This document shows positions 22,311-35,254 of a DNA stretch of 64,000 nt, piece after piece. The notes beneath the pieces were generated by a model. It ran no database searches, was not told the origin of the DNA, and saw only the letters and a list, made by a program, of their open reading frames with translations. Numbering within the stretch: position 1 is the first letter of the stretch; each line of letters begins with the position of its first letter. This DNA is from Apostichopus japonicus (taxonomy: Eukaryota; Echinodermata; Holothuroidea; Aspidochirotida; Stichopodidae), in assembly GCF_037975245.1 (NCBI RefSeq), contig NC_092572.1:5419001-5483000 (forward strand), written 5' to 3'. The position numbers and the translations under genes are program-made.

Positions 22311-24610
22311 TATTATAGCCTCTAGGGTATGGTAGTGGAACACACATAGCAGTACGGTACTTCAGTTTTTCTTGGTCATTATGTGGCGATAACTGTGTTC
22401 ACATAATGACTTAGGTTTATATAATTGTTTTCTGCATTTTTGTCGGTTTTGGCGTTCCATATAATTCAGCTGTGAAAACGATAAGCACTAAGAAGTATAA
22501 AGATAAGCAAAGTAAAGAAAATTTTGAAGGACCCGTGGTCTTTTTCACAGAAACATGATTTTATTCCAGTAAAGGAATGGGAGGATGGAGGAGGATTAGA
22601 CTGGGCATACTATATCGTGGGGATGGCAACTACTGTACTGTAGGAGTGAAATAATTATATCATGAGTCTGGAAGATGCAAAACCCTGACATCCATATGTA
22701 ATAATTTGACTACAATTTATGTTTGTGTTGTAGTGGTACATGAAAGATTCCAGTTATGTCATTCCTTTGGGCTAGTTAAAACCTTCATACTTGTACTTAT
22801 AGTACAAATCTACAATGTCCATATTTTTTACAAACTTTGGTTAGGCAGATACATGGCTCTATACATACTGTACATTGAAAATAATATTTGTGTACATTAT
22901 GAAAGTTAATCTTCTTCCACCAAAAGACTGATGTCAAACAACACAAATTATGTTGCAGTATCATAATAATATACAGCTAGGCCTTTTTTGTCTCAAGCAA
23001 TCCCAAGGATCATCGTCAATAATACCTACGAATGTAACTTGGCCTATATAACATTAGGGCTCCTGTATCACCAGGCATATGTATATACTAGCTAGGTGTG
23101 CACAAGTAAGACTATACAGTACCTCACTGCAACTTTGAGACGCAACTAGATTAGCAACTATTTATTATTTTCTTGTCTTTTCAACTGCAAACTGGTGTGC
23201 AAAAAATCCAATGTGACTCCACTACACTGCCTAATTGAAGGGATCTTGTTTAAAGCAATGAAAATCTAAGGTTGAAAAAGCAACTCTCTTCCACTTGCAA
23301 CCTTTGTAGAGTGAAAAATTGGATAACCCTTTGCAAAAACTCATGGCAGCAAATGACAGCAAACATTTCACAAAATCCTTTTTTTGCTATTTTGCAAATT
23401 ATGGCCATATTTTTCCATATGTATATTGTTAATAGTCTAAGCGGGCCAAGAGTACTATAGGCTACTCACCTTTAAATTGCTGAACACCACACATTAATGA
23501 TTTTATTTTAAAACACACTAGTGTACTCTCTTAGCTCAACCTTGTAATATTTGAAATGATGTTTTTGCTGTATGTTTGCAAACAGAGGGAATGCCCTGTG
23601 CAGTTTGTGAACAACCTCTGCACATGAAAAATTCCAGTGTATAATAGCGAACAATTTTACGCACTCAATATTCACACTGAGATTGGTCGTTTCGACAAAA
23701 CTCAGGTTTCAATTTAAACTTGCTTAAAGTTGGCCAAGGTACTGCTTATATCATACTGTGACATGGTGTTATAACTTTGTAGATATACATATTTAAAGAA
23801 TTCACCAAGTTGTTTGTAGCAATAATACCAATGTTTTTTCATGTTATCGACAACATTTGTTACCCCCCAAAAAATCTTCCGAAACTAAGTGGGAGTGAGA
23901 TTATCAATCGGTACAACAGAAAACTTGAGTCTCAGTATTTAATCCATAGCTCAATAGATGGCCAATCAACAATGATACATGTTCTCCAGAGGGGATTTAC
24001 ACCTATCACACAAGATTGCGAGGTGTACCGCGTTGCGGAAAGTGTATTGCAAAGTCTCATTTGTAGCTCATTGTTGGAACGTAGTTACTGAGCAACTTCG
24101 GATTTTAACCGCAGGACTCACACTCGACCAGAGAGAACTAACACATTTATTCCAGCCTGCTGTATAGGCACATCGATGTATGAATAATAGGACATGTTCT
24201 TTTGCAAAGTTTGAACTAGGAAGTCCATACCTTTAATAACTGAACATGAATGAAAGTTACACAACACTGTTTATACACTTGTGATGTGAAAGGAAACTGG
24301 CTTTTTTTGCACAAAAAACATTGCCAAATTCCTCAGTTTCTAAAAGGGATGGATAACCCTAATTTCTCATGTTACTACGTTAATGTGTTTCCATTCTAAC
24401 AAAACATTTCACCTAAATATTTTACTTCTAAAAATTAGCTTAATACTACATTAAGCTAAAAAAATCCGGTGTGACAATATGAATTTTCATTCCATAGTTT
24501 GCAATTTTTACAGTGAAAATGTTGACTCTAGACTCTGTTGACTCCACAGAACAGCACTGATGTTGATATTCCATAGGAATTACTTTAAAACAGTTTTACT
24601 CTCTATTTGG
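22311..24610. other. intron of the receptor gene
   Basis: AT-rich, with no firm exon. A 93-codon plus-strand frame at 23810-24091 has no domain I recognise and no splice or start context; not called. Confidence 0.45.
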
Positions 24611-24612
24611 AG

Positions 24613-25206
24613 GGTCACGTGTGTGACATTGCTGGGTCACGTGTGTGACATTCTGCATTTTTATAGATGCTGCAATTTCATTGGATGAAGCTTTCCTCAT
24701 TTGTATATAACACTGTTGTCATTCCATACACAAATTACATCACAACAGTCCAAGTCCACAGTGCCTCTGCAATTTCATTGGATGAAGCTTTCCTCATTTG
24801 CATATAACACTGTTGTCTTTCCATACGCACATGACATAACAACAGTCCAAGTCCACAGTGCTGCTGCAATTTCATTGGATGAAGATTTCCTCATTTGCAT
24901 ATAACACTGTTGTCATTCCATACACACATGACATAACAACAGTCCAAGTCCACAGTGCTGCTGCAATTTCATTGGATGAAGCTTTTCTCATTTGCATATG
25001 ACACTGATGTTATGCCACAGACTCATGACATAACAACAGTCCAAGTCCACAGTGCTGCTGCAATTTCATTGGATGGAGCTTTTCTCATTTGCATATTACA
25101 CTGTTGTCAGGCCACACACACATAACAAACCAGTCTGCTAACAATATTTAGTCCATTTAGTTTTGTTGAATGCTCAACTTGGGGCTTCATTGTCACACAC
25201 GTGACC
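24613..25206. mobile_element. MITE-like element with GGTCACGTGTGTGACA ends around a tandem array
   Basis: GGTCACGTGTGTGACA occurs at 24613-24628 and again at 24635-24650, and its exact inverse closes the region at 25191-25206. No target duplication is clear. Related GTGTGACTTACGTGAC words bound another intergenic stretch at 42310-42550, suggesting a family. Confidence 0.5.
24669..25120 (+). repeat. 97-bp tandem repeat, 4.8 copies
   Basis: TGCAATTTCATTGGATGAAG starts copies at 24671, 24768, 24865, 24962 and 25059, an exact 97-bp period. Copies differ at a few positions only. The array fills most of the element bounded by the GGTCACGTGTGTGACA ends. Confidence 0.95.
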
Positions 25207-27682
25207 ATAAATGTCAATTAACAGTCTTTTCCAAGAATGGTTGCATATCAAGTGTGGACATCATAAGGCATATCAGTTACTTTTTATGAAAACTTTTGCG
25301 TTATTTGAAAAATTATGCTAATTAGCACCCATTATTAACGAAGAATTGAAGATCAGGAAGGAACCTCTGCTTTAGGAATGAAATAAATTAACCCATGTAT
25401 ATCTGTCTCCATGTGATAGTTGATAGCTGAAATATATTATTTCTAGATACTCATGTAGAAAAAACAAATTTACAGTTAAAAACTACAAATTTTGGCTAAA
25501 ACTTACAATGATGCAAATTTATGTAATGTTATGGTTGTAATTTCAATGAAAAAAATATGAAACAGAAAACTTGAGGTATCCCTCTAAAACAAAAAATATA
25601 ACATTTGGTCTTGATGAACAGTTTAGTTTTTTTATGCCAGTTTCATTTTCCAGAGAATGGCCCTACTTACTATATATTTACATCACCATACCAAGTATGA
25701 ACTAAATACAGTATATGGTTGAAGAGATATTGACATTTTAAGAAATTCATGTTAAGGCCCTCCCCAAAAATTGGGTCCAAGAAGATTTGTGCCTAAATGG
25801 TTCCAGCAAACTTTGGCTCAAGCAAACTGACTGAATAATATCTGTCCCAACATGAATTTGAGGTAGGAATAAAATTTGGCCCACCTGGCCCAAAAATGTG
25901 CCCAGAATTTGTTGGGGCCCAATTGGTCCCAAGAAATGAAGGTTTAATTATTGTTGCATAGAACATGTACAAACAGTATGTATTTACATCACTGTACCAA
26001 GTTTAAACTAAATCGGACATAATGTTGCGGAGATATTGACATTCTGAAAATTGTATGGTAAGCCCCACCCACTGATTAATGTTCAAGAGATGGGAACCAA
26101 AACCAACAAAGCTGAGCACATCTAGTCAGTGCACTCTTTCAAATGTATCATATATCAAGGATATCAATCAACAAGAAAATGACAATACTGTAGGGTATAG
26201 CTTTTGAAATCATGACTTCACAAACCACAGTACTCTGATCCCCAGAAGAAAGAAAGGTTGAGCCAGTGAACATACAGTATAGTTTGCACTCAATCCACTC
26301 TATCTAGAGAACTTTAGGAACAGATCGTGTGATGGAGTTTGCAACTAAAAGCGTGGACTATTTATGTTTTACTTAAGTCTGTCACCAGAATACCCTTTTA
26401 GCCCCTGAAAACTTAATATGAAGGTCTTATTCTGATACATTTCTTCATGAATTGTCAGTCAGTTTTAATTCAGATTTTCTATCAATTTCCTGACTGTATG
26501 AGGGCCATTCTATGCAACATGAGACTGACTTGAAAAAAAAACAGTTTTTGGTAATACTTCTAACAACTTTTCTATGAAAGGGATACCTAAAGTTACCTTT
26601 TCAATACTTGTAACAAGCCATTTTCACAGATAGTGGCTCCTCAAACTCCAAAATCTTAATTTCAGCCATGCTGGCAGCACACATTAAAGTAGGCATGGAA
26701 ACTCCCCAACTGAAGCACATGGCAGAAACAAGTGCTATCTGCCCAACAACAGGCGAATTGAATACACAACAATTTACAGCTAGGCAAAAAGACCAGATCT
26801 GATGTAACATTATAAAACGAGTCATAGAAACACTGTGCAAACTGATAGAATTAACCAGAAATAGGAGTTTTGTGTTTATTGAAGCCAAGGTCTTGAGAAA
26901 ATATTACGGCTGCTACCAATATCATTTCCATGTTCATGACAAAAATGTGATAAAATATCTTAATTTTATTAATTGTGCACAAATAACCTATATGATAGTC
27001 TAATCAGTTGTTTAAACATTGAAAATAATATAGTGCTCAGTGATCGAAAGTTCCGCAAAGGGTCTTCTGTTCATATGAGTACTGTGATACAGGTATGTAT
27101 TTGCAGACAGCTAATTAAATCATTGGTATATATCTGCTGACTATTTGGGTACAAATCTCCATAATATATCGGTACATCTGGCAATGTACAGTATTTAAGC
27201 CCTGTAAAATTTAAATGAGTGACAACATTACTGCTCAACTTAACTACAGTAACTTCATAAATATAGCACTGACACACTTCTTTTGTAGGATGTACGCTTA
27301 GGGATGATACATTTTGGCATTATATGTCAAATTTTCCTTTTGTGAACTTTAACCACTTGATGACCTGGAGAAGAATTTGGCCATCCGAAATGCAAAAAAC
27401 TTGTCTTGGACGAATGTTGAAAATTTAGCTAAACAGATCAACATGTACTGCTAGCTATCTATTTTTGCTGCATTTGCAAAATTAAGCGTCTGTTGTCAAT
27501 AGCATCTAGCCTGTTAACTATATTTACGAACATACTTAACTATAATTCTCGCACTGTTTACACTGATATAGTCACTGTTTTTTTCAGCCAGTCATACTCA
27601 TTTTACAGGTTCTTTTTGAGATTTAAAAATAATCAATGTATTGACAATTTATCCCCCAATTTTAAAAGCATGTTTAGGAACT
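25207..27682. other. intron of the receptor gene with dispersed repeat remnants
   Basis: No exon seen. Two related blocks at about 25678-25755 and 25978-26060 share ATCAC..TACCAAGT, AGATATTGACATT and AAGCCC-type words with the 304-bp repeat at 2350-3115. A C-rich inverted pair (GGGTCCAAGAAG / CCAATTGGTCCCAAG) lies at 25782-25935. AGGGCCATTCTATG at 26494 looks like one end of an unpaired element. Confidence 0.4.
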
Positions 27683-27690
27683 GTTTAACG

Positions 27691-28089
27691 CAGGGTTGTC
27701 CAACCTACGGCCCGCGGGCCACAGTCCGGCCCGCCGCAGGGTTGCGTCCGGCCCGCCAGAGATGCTCTACGGTGCAAAATTTTAGTGAGCAGATTTATTG
27801 ATAACAATTTGAAGCTATATAATCAATCATTCAAACCTTCTGGGTCCAAAAAAACTGCATACAGGTCAGTTTGTGTGACACTCTCAGTGGAGGGGGGGGA
27901 GGCTGGACTTTATTCCTCTGTTTCATCAGGAAGGAAAATAAATCAGTGCGCTCCGCGCGCAGTGCTCACATTTTGTTGCCTTGTGCTTCGGGCAAAAAAT
28001 CGAAAAATCGAGCGTAGGGTTCATGCGGCCCCCTCCTTCATCATAATCATTCCACGTGGCCCTCCTCTGCAAAAGGTTGGACAACCCTG
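27691..28089. mobile_element. hAT (Charlie-like) MITE, 399 bp
   Basis: The ends are CAGGGTTGTCCAACC and its inverse GGTTGGACAACCCTG. The 8-bp duplication GTTTAACG flanks both sides (27683-27690 and 28090-28097). The subterminal TACGGCCCGCGGGCC is characteristic of the Charlie/Tip100-type hAT elements of animals. No transposase is encoded. A related left end sits at 41254. Confidence 0.92.
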
Positions 28090-28097
28090 GTTTAACG

Positions 28098-28890
28098 GTT
28101 GACCATGCCTCATTATTATATACAATGGACTTCTCACCTCTGAAGGGATAAACAGGCTTAACTGCATTCATGGGGTGCAACATGCTACGCTCTCTAAATA
28201 GTTTATGAAATGATCATCGCGAAAACTGCATTATTAAACCAATCAAAATGTATGTGATAACTGCAAATATTGCATTCCATAGAGCTCAAATGTTAGGTTT
28301 CATCAGTACAATATTTTATGCTGAATGTTATCTTTTGCATGGTCAAGCTCAAGTGTAAAAATAATTAGTAATAATTATTATTCCAGGAACAGATCTCACA
28401 CGCACTACAACATGGTCATACAGAATGTCACACACTTGACTAACTAATGTCACAATCGTAAACAGATTTTTGAAAGAAATTGATATTTTACAAATGTTGG
28501 ACAGATTAGTCATTGATGCTGTTAGATCGACAATATTAAAAGGTAGTGGTTCTGTATGAGAAGTCCTCAGCCAGCTAGGAACTGAGACATTTTTAAAAGA
28601 TGTTTTCTGAGAGCCAGTTCAAATTATGTCACACATGTAACTGACCTCTTCCTGACCTCAGTTACTAAACAAAGAAAGTGAGGTTAATGGACCTTAATGT
28701 CTTAGACAAGGGTCACCTAGTTAGTGTACTTTAAAGTACCACAAGACAGAATACTGTTCCTTCTCAGAAAGAAGTTACAAGGGAATAAACCAGAAAAGTC
28801 CACATTTTAGGTCACACACATAACCAAGAATGGCACAAATGTGAAATAGGGATTGCATTCACAACACTAGATAATATATGTCATACTTAC
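28098..28890. other. intron of the receptor gene just 3' of the second Ig exon
   Basis: AT-rich. Contains TGTCACACAC-type words (28430, 28627, 28813) like the ends of the 24.6-kb element, but no clear element boundaries. Confidence 0.4.
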
Positions 28891-29178
28891 TTATTGTGCA
28901 AACTTTACTTTCTGTGTCATATGAGCTAGCTCCATAGTTAAGTCCATTGCACCCTCTGCAGCTATATGTCAGGTTTACACCAGCTTCTATGTCATTGATT
29001 TGGTATGGGTTAGTTGCATTACCCGCTATAATATGACCAGTTCCATTGAAATAGCTGAACACCATTCCAGGGTCTGAGGTGGATTCTCCATCAGTTGGGA
29101 TAGCAGAACAAGAGCAGTTTAAGGTAGCTGCTTTGCAGCCCTGGTCAAATGAAATATCCAGGGCACATGTTGGTGGAG
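28891..29178 (-). CDS. second Ig-like domain exon of cell-surface receptor
   Basis: A 288-bp exon (96 codons) on the minus strand, acceptor TTTTGTTTTGACAG, donor GTAAGTATG, phase 1 at both ends. It encodes one compact domain: Cys at residues 5, 15, 22, 24, 74, 77 and 94, with about 50 residues between the C-x-C at 22-24 and Cys74, the usual spacing of an Ig B-F strand disulfide. TYSC at 71-74 matches the Tyr-x-Cys of an Ig F strand. Three N-glycosylation sites (N45, N54, N69) support an extracellular location. The layout, including the C-x-C, resembles the exon at 40573-40256, so the pair probably arose by duplication. The next exon is the Thr/Pro stalk. The exact Ig set and orthologue are not recognised. 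Confidence 0.85.
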
Positions 29179-30990
29179 CTGTCAAAACAAAATACATATA
29201 TTATAGTTGGAATCAGAAACAAATGTGAAAAGAGCAGAGAAATGTTTGGCTAAAACAGGGCTTGAGTTTCAAATTGTGTGTGTTCTACCAAATAACTTAC
29301 CAAGCCCATAGTTGGTGACAATGGTCAAAATACTTTTGCTGAAGGAGCCAGTGAGTGTGCATGAAATAGTATATAAAGCCATTTCAAGAATTAGGGTGTT
29401 GAAAATACAAATTAGTGCAATGAAACTACAACTGTGTCTCAGTTACTCTACTAACAAAAGGCTATGGGGAATGGGGGGGGAGTTGGGGGGAATGATTTCT
29501 TATTGATGGAGACTTATTAAAACAAGAAAGCCAAGAGGTTTTGTGATTCATTGCCATTAAGGTAGGTACTGTAGATAACATACAACCATTTAAACACATG
29601 TATGAAGTTCACTAAAAGCTTTGCTTTTTGAGTCATCCAGTTTAAAAATTTTTTGACTGACTCTGCTGACCACAAATCACCTTTGACCTTACAGAAAACA
29701 TTAGTTCCAGATTAGGATCAAATTCCTCAAGCTTTGCTGTGGAAGAATAGTTTACAAAGTTTTCAGACTTTCACCTCAAATGAGCTCTGACATCTACTAC
29801 AAACAATAATGTTTTTGTTGGATCCACATACCAACTATGAGGTTCATCCAAGCTACATATTTGAAGTTAAAAGAGTTTCCTATTTGTTGGTGTGAGGGGG
29901 GTAGGAATAGGGTAGCTAAACAATGTTAGCTTTACAGTTCACACTGGACCTAGATAACGAGGGCAGCCTATTTGGATATTAACACAGCTGTGGGAAAAGC
30001 ATTAGTGGAAAAGAAAATGGTATACCGTGCAGTTGTACACTCATTAGCTAACTCATCCAAGGCAGGAATTTGTAGTTCTAAAAAACTTCATATAAATATG
30101 CATAGAAATATGAAGATAGGAAGAGGGGTAAGTTACAACTATAGGGGGACTGTAGCAAGTAGGTTAAGGTACAAGTAACATACCAATTGTCCTGGAGTAT
30201 GAATGGAATTTTAATGACACCTCTTATGCAATAAACTGCTGGTGTTTGATCTAAAATTCATTTTATTGCTGCAGTGGATTAGTTTTCTTATTTCAGCTGT
30301 GGATTTTCCACATAAACATGGTAAGTGTTTCAATGCTATTATCTTTGCCCTGATTTATTTCTCACACCAACAAAAGCCTTTATTTTCTATTTAGAAAAGA
30401 GAAAAAAAATATTGATTTGTTGTTGGAGAGAAAAATCAGTGTATTCCTTTGACATGTAGTAGGCTGTCAGTATCGTCTGGAATTAGCAGAAGCTTTTTCA
30501 GTCATCTCTTGGACCATGAAATATGCGATTATGTTGACGTGTATATGAATCGTGTATTAACCACAGTTGTTGAAAAATTTGAAAATAATTATAGAAAATG
30601 GCAGATAATCATAGCAAACGTTGACTTTTTTTTCTGATATTTTACAGCAGCTTAGTGAAAACAGTACTGTACAGTAGTAATCAGATATGTATCGCCAGTG
30701 CTTTTCACTAGGTTTATTGCTATGATGGATTCTTCACTTAGGCCTATTGTGATAAACTTATGTAAACTTGTTTTAGTTAAAATCCTGCATCTCGGGCAGT
30801 AAATCTAAATATCATCACCAGTACTAAGAGGTAGGAGGCTTATTGTCATCTTGTGAAAATCTGTTTCAGTATTAAAATATGTACCATTTCATCAATCTCT
30901 TTAACCAAGTCAGATAATGTGTTTACCTCTGCTGCTCGTATGGAATAAACACCTCAAAAAGGGACACAGGTTTTTCTGAGCGCACGCAAA
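29179..30990. other. intron of the receptor gene between the two Ig exons
   Basis: AT-rich. Around 29640-29860 are blocks with CACCTTTGACC and CATCCAAGCTAC words related to the repeats at 42830-43330. A short G-rich stretch lies at 29470-29495. No exon seen. Confidence 0.45.
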
Positions 30991-30997
30991 CATTTAT

Positions 30998-31383
30998 AAT
31001 AATAATAATCATAAATGAGACTTATATAGCGCCAAATCAGTAAACAAAAGTTACTGCTCAAAGCGCTTTACAAAGAAAGTAAATTAATTTACAAAAGAAC
31101 AAGTGAAAAAATGGGTCTTAAGTAGACTTTTGAAAGTAGAAAGTTTATAGCATGTTCGAATGTGATCTGGTAACTTGTTCCAGAGATAAGACCCAGAGTA
31201 TTGGAAGCTTCTGTTACCATAGTTTTTCAATCGTGGTTTTGGAACAGACAGTTTGTTGGAGGAACGAAGTGTGCGAGTTGGAGTATATGGCAAGAGAAGT
31301 TGTGACAGGTACACAGGCCGTTCAAGATGATGAGCACAGAAGGTGAGAAGAAGTATTTTATACTGGATTCTATAGCTGATAGG
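30998..31383 (-). pseudogene. LINE (CR1/L2 type) reverse-transcriptase ORF 3' end and tail, downstream half
   Basis: Read on the minus strand, the frame at 31314-31084 contains TRTLRSSNKLSVPKPRLKNY, then YLWNKLPDHIR and FKSLLKTHFF. This is the C-terminal signature of CR1/L2-type LINE reverse transcriptases (PRSRLKTYG..LWNSLP..FK..LKT). It is followed by the GCGCTATATAAGTC 3' end and an ATTATTATT tail. The reading frame continues at 39300-39664: removing the 7.9 kb element between (31384-39291) and one copy of its 8-bp target duplication rejoins LHWLPIS to YRIQYKILLL, the usual order in these enzymes. It is a truncated, dead copy lying in a receptor-gene intron. Confidence 0.85.
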
Positions 31384-31489
31384 CAGGGTCTTAGCCAGAA
31401 ATTTGAAATAGGATGTCTCATCTGTTACTGAGTGCTCAGGAGACTATCCATCTGGCGCCGAAGGCGCCTGCGCGAGCGCGAAGCCTATA

Positions 31490-34400
31490 GGGTCATTCCG
31501 CCTCAAATCAACCAATTTTCTGAAAAGTTCCCAGGTGACCCTCTCAGATTTAGATGAAACTTCATCAGAATAATGGAGTATGTCCCAAATGAACACACAC
31601 AAAAAATTAAAATCATACTCCATGTCGTTTTCGAGATATGGCCCGTTGAAATTTGGTCGTTGTGGCCATTTTGCTCGTTTGCGATTCGCAAAAAGTGACT
31701 TTTGTGATATTTTCCGACTTTGAAAGCTCATAATTCAGTCTTTGTACCAGGTAGAGAGCTCAAATTTGGTATTCTATCTTACTTCTGGCCAAAATTCATG
31801 AATCTGCACTCAATTTAACTGTATCTCCTTTATTTTTCTGGTTATGATCACCCAAAGTAGGCACTTTGTTCTGTCAAAAATGTTTTTGTGATTTTTAAGG
31901 TCACCCTGTGCCCACATGAGAGGTCATATGAATCCTATATTCCTTGGGTATTATCTATGGTTGCATGTCTATACCCATAAGCAATTATAAGCCCACCAAT
32001 GCATTAATTAAGAAATGGCATGGGCCCAAAGTTGGCTCCAGCCAGAAAAAGGTCAAAAAGACCCCGCCCTTCTTGACCCCGGGATCAATTGAAACATTTA
32101 TTGAAATTATACCAGTTAAATATATATATTATATCTACCTGTACATCAAATTTCAGCTTTGGCACTCAACTCCTTCATGGTATGGTGGCAATTTGAATAT
32201 GAGACGTTTTTCGCACATTTTTTAATCTCAAGCTTATATATTTGTCATGTAATCATAGTATAATCATGAGTGATATGATCATTGGATCCTCGTTTCAGTC
32301 AGCTGAATCAAAATGTAACATAACAAATTGTTTTAGGTCAAATTAATGACATTTAATCACATCATTAATGATTCACGCACATTTAAATTACTTATATACT
32401 GTCACAACTCTCAAGAGGCCAGTCCTGGGATCATAAGGAATGTCATTGAAATGCTTCAATGTCCTTACAATTTTCTTACCACACATGGATATACAAGTAA
32501 ACAAGTTTAGCACACTTTAATTCCTTTTACTTGATGAATGCTTGCAGTGTGGCTTGATATACAAGTTAGCACACTTTAATTTGTTTACTTGATGAATGCT
32601 TGCAGTTTGGCTGGAATGGTCTTTTAAGTCTAATTCATGAGGGAGAGTGTACTGGCGGCCTCCATGTCCCTGTAACTCTGGAGCACTGATGACACAAATA
32701 ATAGTTTAGAATGGTATCCAACAATTATTGTGGGTGTTTTGTGGCCAAGGAAGTGCATTGGAGTTCTTGGTTCGTTTCATTAACTTCACAGAGACATCAT
32801 TTTCTTCCTCTGAAATTTCCACTATATACCAATGTACCACTCATTGTCGTACATTCCAGCGATGTAACGCCTGGTTGGTACTCTTTCGTGTCAGCCTGAG
32901 GTTGAATATTAGCAGAAATGGATTCTCTCTCGTCTGCACGGTCTCTAATGGGCACAATTTTGCAGAGGTTGGTCATTGGAGAGTCGCCACTTCTCAATCT
33001 TTCCAACATCAATGGGTATAAAAATGTGATGAGATGATATTCCTGCTATAGTTTATGGTGGTGTCTGCACGTGACACACTGGTAGTATTGTTCTAGAATG
33101 TAGTGTCTACATGTGACACACAGGTGATATTGTTCAAAAGGTTTATACAAATGATTTACCAGTGTTTGTATAGCATGAGGGGAAAAAAAGGGGGACTGGG
33201 TTAGGTTAAAGCAGCATTTTGCATCCTTTTCTATGGTTTTTTTTCAACCTCACTGATTCCTCGATGCCATAACAACATACATAACTAGATTATCTATTTA
33301 AATCTTACTTCATATGGTGGCATAAAAGTCGAAAACTTTACAACTTTTAACTTTGTATTTCTCAAAGATATTTTCCGTTGGGATCCCAATAAACCACTCC
33401 CATAATATGAATATTTAAAAGCTACGAACCTCATTGATTGATATGTACTACAACACCATGCTTGATTTGTGTATGGCAGTTGAACCAGGGAGTTGTAAGA
33501 GTACCAGCTTGCTGGTTGTACCAAGTTACCAACTCGACGTTTTTGAATCTTTATTTAGCAACGGCTCAAAACTAAACCTGCATCTCTGATTGGTTGAGTT
33601 CAAACTAGTGGATTGGGGGAACTGTATGCGATTAATATGAAATACTGTATATGTTAAAAATGAACATAATCTAAGCATTCTGGGGAAATTTGCATTCAAT
33701 TCCTATGTACCGTTTTTGAGATATTGACAGTTGAAGTTATCTGATATTCTACCAAAGAGAACTTGAGCAAACAGGTGTGATGTCACAGTTGCACACTGAC
33801 AAATAATGTTTTCTTTTTTCTGTATTTTTCAGTCTATTGATTTGACCTTGATTGGATAGGGTTACTAGTTTGTCTAAAGGGGATGTGAAGATTATAAAAT
33901 ACCAATACCTATGGTACATTAACATTATGGATGCATCCAATTGTGGAGTATAAAATTAGACATAAATTTTAAAGAAAAAACTTTAGAAAATAAGAAAATA
34001 ACTTTACTTATCATAGTGCAACAATGACGTCAAACCTGTTTGCTCCTAGTTCACTTTTAGTACCAAAGGTGGCAACTTCAACTGTCAATATCTCAAAAAA
34101 GATACATAGGAATTGAATGCAAATTTCACCAGAATGCTTGGATTATATTCCTCTTTAAAACATCCAAAGAAATTTTGACCTGGACTATTCTTTTAAGTAC
34201 TGGCAGATATAACTTGTATTGTGTGGTTCAACCCATGTTTCAAGTGAAACTCTACAACAGTACTGTATACTAAGTGTATATAAGGCTCCAAATTGTGTCG
34301 TGTGTTTTGGGAGATTTTGAGGCACTACAGGTATGAGGGACCAGCCTATTGGAGGGTTAACTGAAGTGATTGTTTATTGCAGTGGAATACATGCATCATC

Positions 34401-35254
34401 AACCCATTTCTAAAAATAATAATAAAAACAATCTTTTTTCCAACTGCAAAAAATACTTTACACAAGCTTCAAACTTGAAATACACTGTATGATATTAATT
34501 TAGTGTACGGAGTTGTTAAAAAATGTGCGAAAAACGTCTCATATTCAAATTTCCACCATACCATGAAGGAGTTGAGTGCCAAAGCTGAAATTTGATGTAC
34601 AGGTAGATATAATATATATTTTTAACTGGTGTAAATTTCAATAAATGTTTCAATTGATCGCGGGGTCAACCGGGGTCAAGAAGGGCGGGGTCTTTTTGAC
34701 CTTTTTCTGGCTGGAGCCAACTTTGGGCACATGCCATTTCTTAATTAATGCATTGGTGGGCTTATTATTGCTTATGGGTATAGACATGCAACCATAGATA
34801 ATACCCAAGGAATATAGGATTCATGTGACCCCTCATGTGGGCACAGGGTGACCTTAAAAATCACAAAAAACATTTTTGACAGAATAAAGTGCCTACTTTG
34901 GGTGATCATAACCAGAAAAATAAAGGAGATACAGTTAAATTGAGTGCAGATTCATGAATTTTGGCCAGAAGTAAGATAGAATACCAAATTTGAGCTCTCT
35001 ACCTGGTACAAAGACTGAATTATGAGCTTTCAAAGTCGGAAAATATCACAAAAGTCACTTTTTGCGAATCGCAAACGAGCAAAATGGCCACAACGACCAA
35101 ATTTCAACGGGCCATATCTCGGAAACGACATGGAGTATGATTTTAATTTTTTGTGTGTGTTCATTTGGGACATACTCAATCATTCTGATGAAGTTTCATC
35201 TAAATCTGAGAGGGTCACCTGGGGACCACTGGTTGATTTGACATGGAATGACCC
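31490..35254. mobile_element. foldback element with ~740-bp inverted arms
   Basis: 31490-32224 recurs inverted at 34516-35254 with few differences. The outer ends read GGGTCATTCC; TATA stands outside on each side and is either a target duplication or part of the repeat. The 2.3-kb centre holds a fragment of a possible transposon protein on the minus strand (32706-32870). The frames of about 95-108 codons in both arms, starting MSFQSRKISQ, are the same sequence read twice. The ends resemble GGCCATTCCATGTCA-type ends seen at 42717-42733. The superfamily is not assigned. Confidence 0.8.
32706..32870 (-). pseudogene. possible C-terminal fragment of a transposon-encoded protein
   Basis: On the minus strand a frame reads AGMYDNEWYIG, meets a TAG, and continues one frame over as VEISEEENDVSVKLMKRT and LPWP, ending CWIPF and a stop at 32708-32706. 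The pattern (YDxxWY, acidic stretch, FM/LM, WP, CW) reminds me of a small C-terminal domain in animal transposon-derived uncharacterised proteins, but I cannot name the family. It sits in the centre of the foldback element, so it may be the relic of that element's own gene. It is frameshifted and not functional. Confidence 0.35.

Noticed and set aside
23810-24091. 93-codon plus-strand frame as a gene or exon
   Set aside because: No recognised domain, no good acceptor or donor, and it lies within an intron on the other strand.
32728-33021. Plus-strand 97-codon frame in the foldback element
   Set aside because: The recognisable protein pattern lies on the opposite strand (32870-32706); this frame shows no domain.
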